Shown here: positions 33,001 to 44,099 of the stretch, in pieces
Numbering within the stretch: the stretch's first letter is position 1
Layout of the letters: each line of letters begins with the position of its first letter
From: Malus domestica
Lineage: Eukaryota; Streptophyta; Magnoliopsida; Rosales; Rosaceae
Reading direction: 5' to 3'
Length of the DNA: 64,000 nucleotides
Assembly: GCF_042453785.1 (NCBI RefSeq)
Contig: NC_091664.1
Coordinates: 29,374,501 to 29,438,500, forward strand
The notes under the pieces: model-generated
The model's database searches: none
Told to the model about the DNA's origin: nothing
Seen by the model: the letters and a program-made list of their open reading frames with translations, nothing else
Translations under genes and position numbers: made by a program

Positions 33001-35309
33001 TGACCATGACACCACACGAAACTTTCCAGGAAAACTAACATCCAAAAGTTCTTAAAACTGCTTCCAACAAATACACATGGCTCCCAATCAACTTAACATT
33101 CAATACAAGATAATGCAATTTACCGACATATCAAAAAAATTAACAACGGGAAAAGTACAACAAAAGCTTCCAAAACAATTCTTTAGTTCAACCATCCGCA
33201 AACTTATCTTTCAAATCATAAAACCTATTAATATAATGCTATTATGCTAATAACCCAATTCTCTAGGAAACCAACAAAAATGAGTTTTCTTGTGAACTGA
33301 AAAACATAATCTTATTGGCCTCACCAAATTCCAAATATAAAGTACCATATTCTCTTTTACTCCTAGATTAACAATTGATAGTAAAATTCATTTTAGTTAC
33401 TGGGCTCCTAATTAAAAAATTCCTGATTGTATTGATCCGATTTGTTCCCGTGATAAGCTATAGTCTAAATACTCTCATTAGCATTTCAGATTGTAAGAAA
33501 ATTGAGACTCGAATTCATTGGCTGCGACACAGGGCTCAAAACTAGTCAAGGTTCATAACAAGACTTGCAACAAGACAACATCAAGTATTTATATCATTCA
33601 TTTTAGTCAAGGGAAGATAATGGAGGTCGTATCCCTGGATTGGCAGCACCCCAAGAGAATAAGCGTTCCACATATCATAGTAACACAGTTAACTGAGACT
33701 GTGAGTGTACCAGGCTCTCTAAAAGAGTCTTCTTCAAGGATTGAAAGCACAGCCAAGGGCCAAATTAGAAATGACTTATCTCACTTCAGCATAAATGTTT
33801 TTGTTAATTAGATTTCAGAGCAACAAATCACGTACCCATAACAAAGCTAAGTAGATAGGGAACAGCAATATGTAATTCATCAGGCATAGCAGCCAAGATT
33901 GGGAACAGAGGTTGCAGTGGAGACCTTTCAACCGATGTAGCTAAAATAAAAAAACACCAAAACGTCAGACTGAGTTGGTGTGTTCATGACATGCCATTAG
34001 CATAACAAAAATACATGTTGAAGAAAATTGGACTGCACAACTTATAACCAACCTGGATTGACCAGTGTCAGTACTAAATCAATGGTAGGATTACGTGCAG
34101 CAACGGCAAGTGACAGGCATCCTCCAAAGGAATCTCCTACCAAGTAAATTGGCTTGTTTGGAGATGAAGCATGCTCAAGCCTTATAGTTTCTTCGACAAA
34201 TTTCACCAGCCCTTAACATATGAAACCAAACTAAATTATTGATTAAGAGTGACATGTTATCAAGTAAAGAAAAACAAAACTGATATTTCATACATATATA
34301 AAGAATTTCAAATGGTGTTATCATGATTAAGACCTTCAAATGGTGTCCGATCATTAACAGGAATATGCAGGCATCGAACTTCAAAAGCCCTGCATTTTTT
34401 CAACGAATTATATATCAGAAGCTGCTAGAAATAGTTTACCACCAATTTCAGAGCTAAAACCTGATTTTTAGCGATACCATATTTCTCAAACAAGGACAAC
34501 CATTTATTTGAGTGGAATTTCGCCACAAGCCATAGTTTTTTCTTTAAAACTGAAGATAAAAGTTATCCTACTTCCCAAGATCCTAACAAAATTTTGTAAA
34601 CTACAACAAAATAAATAATTTGAAAAACTTACTTCCCAAGAGCTTTATGGTGCAAAATGAGGCCCCATCCAGTACCATCCAGCCCTGTATATGCATAATA
34701 CATAAATTATTATACAACATTCTGCACTACAGAACTTCACTCGCTAAGAAACATAACAAACACATTTTACTCAGATTTATGTTGTTTAGCTATTCTACTC
34801 ATAGATATATCTTTTGTATGCAAATCACAGTGCCAACATCAGCAACCAACTTATGATTTATCATCTTTGGCAAGGCGACAATTACCAGGCAAAAACAAAA
34901 GAATCGGAGAATCCTTCAGTGGACGCCCGCACTCAATGGGAGAAAACCACCGGGGAGGTCCACCATCAGGCTTAATCATCTCCTTGTTTGCATGAAAATA
35001 ATCTTTTACAGTGACAGTCCCATACCCATCATCGTACAAAGGTTTCAAACTTTCAAGACCACCACCATCCTCAACCCTCTTCTCCTCCTTAACCTTAAGC
35101 CTCAAACTCTCATTCCCTCTATCAATCACAGACCTCCTTTCCTCCCTCTCCTCGATTACGGAAGCACAATTCAAAACAACAGATTCGGATGACAACCCCG
35201 GTGAATCCTTACCACCTAAACTCTTAACCTGCAGTACACAAGTCCGAAGCTTATTCTCCGAATTCAACACGAAAAAATGAGGACCCGGAAAGCCTATAAC
35301 TGATGCCAT
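30025..35309 (-). CDS. Phytyl ester synthase-like acyltransferase, chloroplast type
   Basis: A complete gene of the PES1/PES2 (At1g54570/At3g26840) family. These enzymes esterify phytol from chlorophyll breakdown with fatty acids and make triacylglycerol in plastids. Exons: 35309-34886, 34684-34633, 34389-34334, 34211-34053, 33940-33836, 32910-32804, 32697-32576, 32453-32345, 31746-31613, 31397-31040, 30883-30770, 30509-30424, 30325-30025; 708 aa with consistent phases. The N-terminal half is an alpha/beta-hydrolase domain with nucleophile elbow GDSFGG (residues ~203-208) and the histidine region NDNGHTLLL. The C-terminal half is a diacylglycerol acyltransferase-type domain: LLVGNHNILGLE near 455-467, LLYPGGARE, then FVRMAAHFGATIVPFAAVGE. 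ATG at 35309 is chosen because the upstream extension lacks family similarity. The first ~50 residues probably include a plastid transit peptide. Confidence 0.95.
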
Positions 35310-36200
35310 GGCTTCAAGCAAAATGCAAAAGATTATAGACCCTTGTCTCAAACACTCACAAAATTCAGAAACTTTGGAACTCTTTAAATAAAAAACTAGC
35401 ACTTGGGAACACCTTAACACAATGAACAAAACCTGCCCAATTCAGTTGGACATTCCCTTAAACCACTCTAACAGACACAATCATGCATTTAGCACAACAC
35501 AGACCGTAGGGGACACTAAAAAATGGGCACAAAATTGAAACTTGAAGCAGACACAGATAAACTACAGGAAGATATAGCCTGTGAAACACGTAAAGTCTCA
35601 ACTTTCATCTAATTTAGCATTAATTGGCAACAAATATGGTGAAAAAAAGATGCTAAAAAGCCATGTGAACAAAACCCAGCAAATTTTTTTGGTGCAGAAA
35701 AATAAGGAAATAATATTATTGAGTGATAATCTGGATTGTACCTGGGAGAGGCAGGTTGTCTGCCCTGTACCCGATGTGGGTCTGAGTGGCCGACCCAAAT
35801 AATTGAATTTTGTCCTTTGTTATTTTGCTCTCGTTGATATTTGGCCACATGCGTCATCTGACGCTGTGGCGTTTGCAGTAAGTAATGGTGGCGAGTTACA
35901 TGAAAACGACGAGTTACAATCTTACCAGTTAGTGGGGAAGTGGCACTGTCATTGCCAAATGGAGACAACAATATGAAAGGGTATAGGGTGGGTGGGCTCT
36001 GTGCAGGAAAAGATCTTTTCGAAGATCTTTACTTTATTGAGATCAAGAAAAAAAAAAAAAAATGGAGTTTTAACGAAAATAGCTTGGTACTATTCATTCT
36101 TAACCATAAGGACATTTTATGTATGAAAAATCTATAATAGATCAAATTCTTCTCTTTATTTACTCTTATGCCATTACATGCGGACCACAACGATGTTGAC
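35310..36200. other. PES-like promoter region and boundary of the viral insertion
   Basis: 35310-35950 is the upstream flank of the acyltransferase gene. 35985-36135 carries a fragment of the family D repeat (TTTTAACGAAAATAGCTTGG) next to a poly-A run at 36048-36061. The left limit of the pararetrovirus lies between here and 36260 but I cannot place it. Confidence 0.45.
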
Positions 36201-36260
36201 ATTTCTGTCTGGAAATACATTATGATGCTATTCATCTTATGCTAATTTACAGCTAGTTCT

Positions 36261-37877
36261 TCAGGCTTCCATCATGTTGTCGATGTTATGCAGCTCTTCT
36301 TCTGACAAATTATTCCAATACTGTTCATCGCCTTCTACTAGCTCCGCATCTCTTTCTCTATCTTCTTTCACCTTGTAATATATTTCGGCTGTTTCTTCTT
36401 TGAAATTTTGGGGCTTCCAATAAGGCTGATGACTGATTCTTGTCTTGCTGTAAATATACATCTCTTCTTCTTCTGCTACTAGTACCATATCATACCTAAA
36501 ATCTTCAAACTCATCTAAAGCAAACATTTGGATCCCTCTAAATTTTAAAATATCTTTGTATGAAGGAGTCCACCTATGTGAGGAGATAGGGTTTAGTCTA
36601 AAGGACTCTTCATTGATCATGGTTATATGCCTAGCTTTCTCCTTATGCATGTGTACATACCAATCTGGAGAACTAATAATAAAACTTATGCAAATTTCTT
36701 TCCACCTTTCTAGATAGTTTTCTGCTACTTTAATAAGTTTTTCAGGAAATGATTCTAGTTGAGAAATACGGTTAATAAATATTTTATCGAGATAACCAAA
36801 CTCTAATAGTAAGGCAGGGGTGACTTCTACCTCATTATGCTTTTTCTGATGCTCATAACTAAAATGCCATGATTTAAAATCTCTCATGTCAATCCTGGCC
36901 ACAGCTACGCTAACTTCTGGTTTACAAATACAATTCTCTGTACTATCACAAAGACATGGAGGATACATCTTTGTAATAATATACATCCCTGGTTTTGGAT
37001 CAAAGATGGACTGATACAAGGCGCATTGTAATTGTAATTGTAACTCTTTCATGGACTGTGATGCTCTGCTCAGGATCTCATTTTGCATATTTGTTGGCAT
37101 TATTCTTAGTTTTGCTTTTGAAATTTCTTCTAATAAAATATCGTCTAATATTAAGTCTGAAGATATATTTCTAAGAAAACTTTCATATTTTTCTTGTTTT
37201 TCTTTGTCACTCAGAACCTGATGCTGATCATTACTTTGATGTTGCTCCATTTCAACGTCTTCTTCTAAGAGCTCAATCTTAATTTCTTCTATGGGTTCAT
37301 TAGCCTCTTGTTCTATGGGTTCAATAACCTCTTTTCCTTTATGCTGATCAATTTCTAAACCTATTTTTAATTCTCTTTTCAAGGCGTCACTTGCATTTTG
37401 CTGCATTCTAAGAGATTGGAGTTCTTGGTTCATTTTGGTAAACTTACCAAGTAATGACTCATGGTCCCTAGAAATGACTTGAAGATTGTGCTCAAGAGAA
37501 AAAATATGCTGCTGGTTTTGGTGGAAATTAAAATTAAAGCTATCAAACTCTTGTTCCAAGACTCTAATTAATTTTTCATGACATAACCTCATGCTTGGCT
37601 GCTTAATTTGGATATTTAAGAAATTATCTAAGAGAACCTGCTGCCTATCAGAAAGCCCCGGTACCCTTGACCTGTATCTCAGAGTTGGATTTCTGATTCC
37701 TTCAACAATATTGCCATTAAAGTTGAACGTGGGTACTGGTGGTGATGCTGGTCTGCTCATGCTATTTTGAAATCCACTGAATGGTGGAGGTTGATGGTGC
37801 ATCATCATGCCATTGAAAGAAACTCTTCTGCCTTGCGGCCTTGTGCTATTTGCTGATGATGGTCCACGATATTCCAT
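36261..37877 (-). CDS. Pararetroviral 3' ORF (ORF IV position), unknown function, intact
   Basis: 538 aa, starting 7 bases downstream of the stop that ends the RNase H frame. The N-terminus is Pro/Ser/Met-rich. Residues ~105-180 look like a coiled coil (QELQSLRMQQNASDALKREL), followed by an acidic Glu-rich stretch. A Cys cluster PPCLCDSTENCICKPE lies near residue 300, then a folded-looking aromatic-rich domain and an acidic tail (EEELHNIDNMMEA). The position matches ORF VI (transactivator/inclusion body) of caulimoviruses and ORF IV of tungrovirus, but I see no motif that assigns it to either. It has no premature stop, unlike the ORFs upstream. Confidence 0.75.
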   Translation of the reverse strand: MEYRGPSSANSTRPQGRRVSFNGMMMHHQPPPFSGFQNSMSRPASPPVPTFNFNGNIVEGIRNPTLRYRSRVPGLSDRQQVLLDNFLNIQIKQPSMRLCHEKLIRVLEQEFDSFNFNFHQNQQHIFSLEHNLQVISRDHESLLGKFTKMNQELQSLRMQQNASDALKRELKIGLEIDQHKGKEVIEPIEQEANEPIEEIKIELLEEDVEMEQHQSNDQHQVLSDKEKQEKYESFLRNISSDLILDDILLEEISKAKLRIMPTNMQNEILSRASQSMKELQLQLQCALYQSIFDPKPGMYIITKMYPPCLCDSTENCICKPEVSVAVARIDMRDFKSWHFSYEHQKKHNEVEVTPALLLEFGYLDKIFINRISQLESFPEKLIKVAENYLERWKEICISFIISSPDWYVHMHKEKARHITMINEESFRLNPISSHRWTPSYKDILKFRGIQMFALDEFEDFRYDMVLVAEEEEMYIYSKTRISHQPYWKPQNFKEETAEIYYKVKEDRERDAELVEGDEQYWNNLSEEELHNIDNMMEA

Positions 37878-37883
37878 ACCTGT

Positions 37884-40574
37884 TCAACAAATTAATCTTG
37901 ATAAGATATCAGCTAAAGTATTGTCATTACCTTTTATATGTTCAAAAATTGGTTTAAAACCATTTCCTGTAATTGAATCAACAAAATTAACCCATCTTCG
38001 GGCTGCCTGTTTATTAGCATGTATCTTGTTATAATGAGAAAATATATTTTGACAATTTGTTCTAATCGTAAATACTTCATTATGTAAAAATAAAGAAAAT
38101 GCTTCAAGTGAATTAATTATCCCTAAAATTTCTAAATCTGTTGATGGTAACCTTGACTGTACATCACTAAATTTTCCTGAGGAATATCTACAAACTTGTT
38201 CATCAGACTTTGGAGACTCCCTATGCCTTTTCTGGTATAGTATACCTGCCCATCATAATGATGAAGCATCTGTTTCGACTATCTTGTAACTATCATCTAA
38301 TGGTAATGTTAATGGCTTAAGTTTAGTAATTTCTTCTTTTATTTTTTGAACTAATTTAATATCTTCACTATTAAAATATTTTTGTCCCGTTTTGCTAGTT
38401 TTACTATGTAATACTGCTATTTTTCTTCCTAAATCAGGGATAAAATTTCTTGCATAATTTAGCAATCCTAAAAATGCTTGTAACTGTTTCTTATCTTCTA
38501 ATTTATCTGGAAATTCTAACACCTTTTTAGCTATATGATATTGTAATTGGATTGTACCTGACTTGATATACATTCCTAAAAATTCTATATCTTGCTTTTC
38601 TAATGCTATTTTATTTTTGCTAATTACAATTCCATTATTGATAAATTCTTGTAATACTATCTCTAAATGCTTCCTATGTTCATTTTTATTTTTACTATGT
38701 ACTAAAATATCATCTACATAAACACTACAAAAATTATCATATTTCTTGAAAATTTGGTCCATCTTTCTTTGAAAGATCGATGGAGCATTTTTAAGTCCAA
38801 ATGGCATAACGAGCCATTCAAAATGTCCTTCTGGACAAGTAAAGGATGTCCACTCAATTGATTCTTCTGCTAATCTTATTTGCCAAAAACCTGATTTACA
38901 ATCAAATTTGCTAAAATATTTACTCTCTTGAATTTTGTTTATAAGCTCATCCTTATTTGGTAATTTATAACTATCTTCGTATGTATTATCATTTAATCTC
39001 TTATAATTATAAACTATTCTAGCCTTACCTCTTTTTAATTCCGAATGTTTTCTTACAATAAATGCTGCTGATCTATGTCTAGACTTAGATGGTCTAATTA
39101 CTTTTAAATTTAACAACTCTTTTATTTGCTGCTCAAACTCTTGTTTATCTATTAGACTACAAGGCATATCAGCCGTCTTAATGGTTAAATCTCGGTTAAT
39201 TATATCTAATTTTGCTAGTATTTTATTTTTGCTCCAATGTAACTGTGGGTCTTTTCCTATAATCCTAGTTTGTTCTGCTAATTGTAACAATTCTTCTAAA
39301 CTATTTGGTCTGTCTAACTGTAATATTTCTATACAGGTTCCTTTTTCTAAAATCGGGTATTCATGTTCAAAGATGTCTTCATCAAACTCTTCTATGTCAT
39401 TATGCTCATCATTTTCTTTTGAGTTTTCTAAATGATAACTATCTTGGCCACTAGTCTCTTCTATACTTATGTTTTTGTATGCTTCTACAGTATTACTTTG
39501 ATCAGTTATTGTAATGCCTCTCTTGAAAAATGTTATGTTAGGGTTCATAAATAAAAAACCTTGCAAACTTTTCAAAAAGTTTAATCCTAAAATAAATGGA
39601 TATGATCCTACTGGTGAAACAAATGTTAATGGTAAATTAAATTGTTGTTTTTCTACTTTAATAAACTCATTATTTATACAATGTGTTAAGTAAACTGGTC
39701 TCTCATCAAATTGTGTTATTCTTACTGGTTTTGCTAATTTTTGTCTATATTTTTCTGGTACTAACTCTTCTCTTATGACACTCTTTGTACTCCCTGTATC
39801 TATCATAGCTATGGTTTGTATCTTATGTTCTTTTGCTAATTCTATTTCGCAATTTATAGTGATTAAGGAACTACTTTTTGATTTTTCTATACTATGAACA
39901 ATATTTCCTAATATTTCAGATTCTGCTGAATTAACTTCTAATAACCTATTACTATAACATTTTTCACATAATATTGAGTATGTATTGTAGTATTTATTTG
40001 CAACTAATTTATTACACTTATGACATTTTTCTGGCCAACCTAAATTAATGTATTTATATTCTTCTTCATGCAGTTCTTCTATGAATGCACACATATATTT
40101 TTCTAGATCACTATTTGTGCTACTTGAATCTTCCGAATCTGAATCTATCATGTTAATACTTTTTATACTATAAATACTCTCATTATCACTTAAATTATCT
40201 AAACTGTATATTGACTGAATATCCTCATCTTCTTCTAACTTAAACAACTCCATCAAATGTACTTTTTCTTTCGACTGTTTACCTAATTTTGGACATTTAG
40301 GTCTAATATGTCCAGCTTCTCCACATGAATAATATTTACAACTACTCTTATCTTTTGGTGCTTTATATTTCCTAATCCAAGGTCTGCCACTTCTTTTTCT
40401 AAATTGTTTTGGAATATATTTTCTCTTCCTATATGTTCTTGAAGGTCTTATACTGAAATTCTTATGTTGTTTGTAGGGTTTATATGACTTATATTTCTTT
40501 TTGTACATTTTCTTATGCTTATTTTTCTTATGGCAACCATACTGTTGTGGTAAATCTATATTTTTACAACTCAT
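37884..40574 (-). pseudogene. Pararetroviral CP tail - protease - reverse transcriptase - RNase H, one stop
   Basis: The frame is open from ATG 40574 to a TGA at 38255-38253, then open again in the same frame to TGA 37886-37884. Domains in order: a very basic Lys/Arg/Tyr segment (residues 15-75); a CCHC zinc knuckle near 83-97 whose first Cys position holds Tyr (KYYSCGEAGHIRPKC); an aspartic protease active site (MIDTGSTKSV); reverse transcriptase with VYNYKRLND, FDCKSGFWQI and the catalytic YVDDILVHS; RNase H beginning at ETDASS exactly where the TGA falls, continuing to an LADILSRL end. The basic/zinc-knuckle part belongs to the coat protein in relatives, so this ORF and the next one upstream were probably one polyprotein. 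RT catalytic residues are intact. Confidence 0.88.
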
Positions 40575-40580
40575 GTAAAA

Positions 40581-41525
40581 TTACTTCCTGATTTGTCTCT
40601 TAGCCTTTATTTGATTACACTCTTGTCTAAGTATATCATATACATGTTGAATTCTAGGTCCTATAGCAATATCATTTTTCTTCGAATGGTTTTGCCATTC
40701 ATTCCAAATCTTTTCACCTATTGGTCCTTTTATTTTTGTCATATAAGTATCTAATAAATTAATATCACTAATTCTACCTGTTCTTCCTAAATATTTAAAG
40801 AAATCTGTGGTATACTCAGTTATATACTGTAAATCATAAATTTGTAGTTGTTCTAAATTTCTGATTGCTCTTATTTGTTCTTGTTCACTTCTGTCATCTA
40901 ACCTATTATGATCTAAAAACTCTTGTTTAATCAAAGTAACAAAATCATCAATATTAAAATGTGTTTTAGCTGCCTGATGTTGTTCTGGATTTTGAACTTT
41001 CCATGATTGGAAATAATCAAAAACTAAACCATCCAAAGTATGTTCAAAGTAATCTAACATGTTTTGTGAATTACTAAAATCTAACATTAATGCTGCATGT
41101 ACGCAGCCTTTTTCCCATCTCTCAATCGTTCTTTCCCAATCTTGTGGATCTACATTATCTAAATTTAATATATTACCAGTTATATTAATTTGTTCTAACC
41201 CTCTCAAATATGGAATCCTATTTTTTCTAGGTTTTATCATACTTTCTTCTATATAGTCTACTTTTGCTTTTTCATTATATTGTTCATTTGTTGATCTAAA
41301 AAATTGTTGATCGGATCTGCTTGCGTGTCCTGGATTTTCTACTCCTGATGTACTACTTTCTTCTGCTGGATTACATTCTGCTTTCAATTCTAATAAATTA
41401 TTATATTCTTTTGATCCTAAAATGTGTTCTACTCCTATTTCTAAGATTAAAATTTTCATTTCTTCGTTTGAAATTTTATGTAGTCCTAAATCATGTCTTA
41501 TATTTTTCCAAATATTGTTCTTCAT
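40581..41525 (-). pseudogene. Pararetroviral coat-protein core, ends in stop before its zinc knuckle
   Basis: 314 aa from ATG 41525 to TAA 40583-40581. It matches the core of caulimovirid coat proteins: acidic N-terminus, central block with WEKGCVHAALMLDF and VQNPEQHQAAKTHFNIDDF, and the C-terminal NLEQLQIYDLQYITEYTTDF region. The frame is the same as that of the downstream protease/RT ORF, from which it is separated only by the TAA. The N-terminus overlaps the end of a different frame that continues from the movement-protein ORF, pointing to a frame change near 41.5 kb or an overlapping-gene arrangement. Confidence 0.78.
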
Positions 41526-41733
41526 TTAAATGATCAATATCTTCTATAAGTTTATCTACAATATGATCAAAATTTTGTTCAACTAAATTAATATCTAAAT
41601 GATCAAAAGCCATATGTATACTTTCATTTTCAATTTCACTCTCATCTTCTTCTATTTTTTCTAGTTGCTTATAATTACTAAACCTAATTGTTGCTTGACC
41701 TGTACTAGTTTCATATATTTGTACTTTATCTGG
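41483..41733 (-). pseudogene. Continuation of the movement-protein frame after its stop
   Basis: Immediately after the TAA at 41736-41734 the same frame stays open for about 80 codons (YETSTGQATIRFSN, then acidic EEDESEIENES) to a TGA near 41483. Its acidic composition is like the linker between movement and coat domains in polyprotein-encoding relatives. It overlaps the coat ORF start in another frame. Confidence 0.5.
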
Positions 41734-42459
41734 TTATCTATTTTGTGCTACTTGTAAATTGGGTAATGTCCACTGAGTTCCTTCTAAAAAGCTATTATCT
41801 ACGGGTTTTGCTTCTATCATATTTACATGCTTACTGCCAAATGTTTGAACTAAATTTTGAAACTCTAAATTAAACTTATGATTATATCTATCAGACACTT
41901 TACCTATATACATTAAGCTAATACACAAATTTTTATATTCTCCTTTCATATTATAATTTTTTGTTCTTATGCTCACTTTAATATATTTACTAAATTCATT
42001 AATCGTCATAACATAATTTGGAATGCAACCTATGACTGCTAAGTTTGAACTTAAGTCTACTTCAGCTGTTGCTATTGCTGCTTGTTGGTGATTATCCCAT
42101 CTATCATCATATATGTATACTAAAGCCTTTGTACCTACTTGTGCTCTGGTAAATCCTACTATTCCAATTAATATTGTTCCTATATGAATCTGACTAAAAT
42201 GTGATTTTCTCAAATGAGTAACTGCTTCTTTACTGATTAGATTAAGTGTGACTTCTTTATCAATACAACTAACTTCATGTTGACTGATGCTGCTTACAAT
42301 TCTACTTCTGTTTTCAAATAAACCTAGTTGATACAAGTTATATTTATTTTTCTGTGTTCTCTCAAAACCTCTTCGAATAAATTCTTGTGCTTCTTCTTCA
42401 TTTGGATAAATATCTTCCGCTCTAACTACTTCTTTTCTTTTTTTCCTAAAGAGTTCCAT
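41734..42459 (-). CDS. Pararetroviral cell-to-cell movement protein (30K superfamily)
   Basis: 241 aa from ATG 42459. The central block SQIHIGTILIGIVGFTRAQV, then ALVYIYDDRWDN and GCIPNYVMTINEFSKYIKVS, fits the 30K movement-protein domain of caulimovirids, including the conserved hydrophobic strand and the Asp-containing motif. Movement proteins enlarge plasmodesmata for spread between cells. It overlaps the 3' end of the previous small ORF by 34 bases, as ORFs do in badnaviruses and tungrovirus. In those genera the domain is the N-terminus of a polyprotein; here a stop follows. Confidence 0.8.
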   Translation of the reverse strand: MELFRKKRKEVVRAEDIYPNEEEAQEFIRRGFERTQKNKYNLYQLGLFENRSRIVSSISQHEVSCIDKEVTLNLISKEAVTHLRKSHFSQIHIGTILIGIVGFTRAQVGTKALVYIYDDRWDNHQQAAIATAEVDLSSNLAVIGCIPNYVMTINEFSKYIKVSIRTKNYNMKGEYKNLCISLMYIGKVSDRYNHKFNLEFQNLVQTFGSKHVNMIEAKPVDNSFLEGTQWTLPNLQVAQNR

Positions 42460-42785
42460 TTTCTACTATCAAAAGGATTTAGCTTAGGTCTTCTATTATT
42501 ATTTGCACTCAAAGTTAAATTTTCTAATTTATCTAGCAAGGATGGTGGAAGTGATGAAGATGCGTTATGTAAAACTTGGTTTATTTCTGCTATTTGTTCT
42601 TCAACTTGATCTAATTTTTCAGCTAGACTTAAAACTAATTGGATAATCAAATTATTTTGCCTAATGAGAATATTACTACTGGATACTTGTGTTGAAAAAT
42701 CTGTTAATCCTACTGGTTTTTTATCTAATTTACTAATTTCTTTCAAAGCTTGAATATATTTTCTGCTAGTTCTAGAATCTGTCAT
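42426..42785 (-). CDS. Pararetroviral small ORF 3, coiled coil (virion-associated type)
   Basis: 119 aa. Its ATG overlaps the stop of the preceding ORF (TAATG at 42787-42783). The middle (LIIQLVLSLAEKLDQVEEQI) is a heptad-like coiled coil; the C-terminus is Pro/Asn/Arg-rich and basic (NNRRPKLNPF), suggesting nucleic-acid binding. Size, coiled coil plus basic tail and position match the P2/P12 (virion-associated) proteins of badnaviruses and tungrovirus. Function is inferred. Confidence 0.65.
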   Translation of the reverse strand: MTDSRTSRKYIQALKEISKLDKKPVGLTDFSTQVSSSNILIRQNNLIIQLVLSLAEKLDQVEEQIAEINQVLHNASSSLPPSLLDKLENLTLSANNNRRPKLNPFDSRKWNSLGKKEKK

Positions 42786-43288
42786 TAAACTAATAATTTG
42801 TCTATTTTATTATGCAACTTATCTACTTGTTCTCTCAACTCCTTTTGTACGAATTGAATTTTTTGAACTTCTAATTTTAGTTGTTCAACTATTTCTAATG
42901 ACCTAAGTTCTACTTGCTTTGGCTTACTATCTATGAGGTCAACAAGCTCTTTTATCTCTCTTTTGCTAGGAAACCTTTGAATATTTTTATTATTATCTTC
43001 TAACTGAGATGTAATATAATCTAAATTTTGTCTAATTATCTTTATGGATTTTTTCTGAAAATGTTCTAACAACTGGTTTAACAAATGATTATGCTTATTA
43101 TTTTCTAATTTTATATTTTCTGCTTGACTAATAATAAGATCTATAATACTATTGGCTTGCGGATTTTCTTCACTGTGCAAAATATGATTATGCTTTCTTG
43201 ATGGAAAATAACAAACTAAACTATTTTGGTCTAAAGTTATTTTTCTTTTTTGGGGTTCACTAATTTCTAAATTAAGATAATCTATCAT
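42785..43288 (-). CDS. Pararetroviral small ORF 2, long coiled coil
   Basis: 167 aa from ATG 43288. Almost the whole C-terminal two thirds are predicted coiled coil by eye (LEIVEQLKLEVQKIQFVQKE, LREQVDKLHNKIDKLL), preceded by basic helices. No family motif is recognised. Position corresponds to the first or second small ORF of badna-/tungro-like viruses. The frame is intact. Confidence 0.6.
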   Translation of the reverse strand: MIDYLNLEISEPQKRKITLDQNSLVCYFPSRKHNHILHSEENPQANSIIDLIISQAENIKLENNKHNHLLNQLLEHFQKKSIKIIRQNLDYITSQLEDNNKNIQRFPSKREIKELVDLIDSKPKQVELRSLEIVEQLKLEVQKIQFVQKELREQVDKLHNKIDKLLV

Positions 43289-43291
43289 AAA

Positions 43292-43615
43292 CTACAGTCT
43301 TCCCTTCTCTAGAGTTACAGCTAACTGGTTTCTTAAAAACTCTCTTTCTTCTCTCAAGGTCTCTAAAGCTTGATCTGTTGTTCTTTTTGCTTCTAAAACT
43401 TTATGCTGCACTTATGTGTTATTATATTTACGAATAAATGAAGGATGTTCAAGATAGCCAAGATAAAATTTTTGCTTCTTCAAAGTACTAATAATTCTTT
43501 TGGATATATATGTTAATCTTCTCTTTATGCTAGTTATAGTTGGATGTCTGGGACAATAAATACCTGGTAATTGTGGTTGACAGGGTCTACAGGGACAATA
43601 ATATCTGTTGTTCAT
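43292..43615 (-). pseudogene. Pararetroviral small ORF 1, Cys-rich, with internal stop
   Basis: The frame starts at ATG 43615 with a Cys/Pro-rich segment (YYCPCRPCQPQLPG) and a basic stretch, meets TAA at 43414-43412, and remains open for 39 more coiled-coil-like codons (LETLREEREFLRNQLAV) to TAG 43294-43292. It is the first ORF after the primer-binding site. The stop is probably a lesion; two adjacent mini-ORFs are the alternative. Confidence 0.5.
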
Positions 43616-43707
43616 ACACAATAAACAAATATGATATCAGTTGTATCAATGACTTCTATCCTCAAGGTACTTTACTATTATGCTTATATTATTAAAATGC
43701 TAAACTT

Positions 43708-43720
43708 GGCTCTGATACCA
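43708..43720 (-). other. Primer-binding site for initiator Met-tRNA
   Basis: The minus strand reads TGGTATCAGAGCC, complementary to the 3' end of plant initiator methionine tRNA. This is the minus-strand primer site of caulimovirids and marks nucleotide 1 of the circular genome by convention. It lies about 500 bases downstream of the inferred RNA start and about 90 upstream of the first ORF. Confidence 0.9.
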
Positions 43721-44093
43721 AATTCGAAAAGCATGCTCGGTTAAATAGTCGGATGACCATTATAACAACTAGACATAGAACCTTGCACATGGAACTCGAC
43801 ATGTTTCAGCATGACGGCCACCCACAGTACAAGTATAAGGCCTTAAAGGCTGAACTCAGAGGTACGAAGAACTCAGAGGTACCCTGGTTAATGTCCAGTT
43901 ATTTGTATGGCAAACATTCAACTATAACAGAGTGCTCGAACAAAGTATGATCGTCAGTTTAGCAGGATAATAATATAACCACAATAGTATTTCCCTGTTT
44001 TGGACTAGAAGTCTAATTAAACAAACACACTAAGTAAGGAAAAGAAAACTTACTTAAGACTTGGAGATTGCTTGAATATGTACACTTGAACTT

Positions 44094-44099
44094 TTATTG
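44094..44099 (-). terminator. AATAAA polyadenylation signal in the viral leader
   Basis: On the minus strand AATAAA lies about 120 bases downstream of the inferred transcription start. This is the arrangement caulimovirids use to make terminally redundant RNA: the signal is bypassed on the first pass and used on the second. In a single linear integrated copy it might end transcripts prematurely. Confidence 0.65.

Noticed and set aside
32805-33007. Open frame extending the sixth PES exon upstream (FQAPTFSTAKYKN...)
   Set aside because: An acceptor-like CAG precedes it, but joining it to exon 5 breaks the reading phase; the acceptor at 32911 restores the conserved GDPTKMATV sequence, so the extension is intron.
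43708-43720. tRNA fragment
   Set aside because: It is a 13-base complement to a tRNA 3' end in the correct place for a viral primer site.
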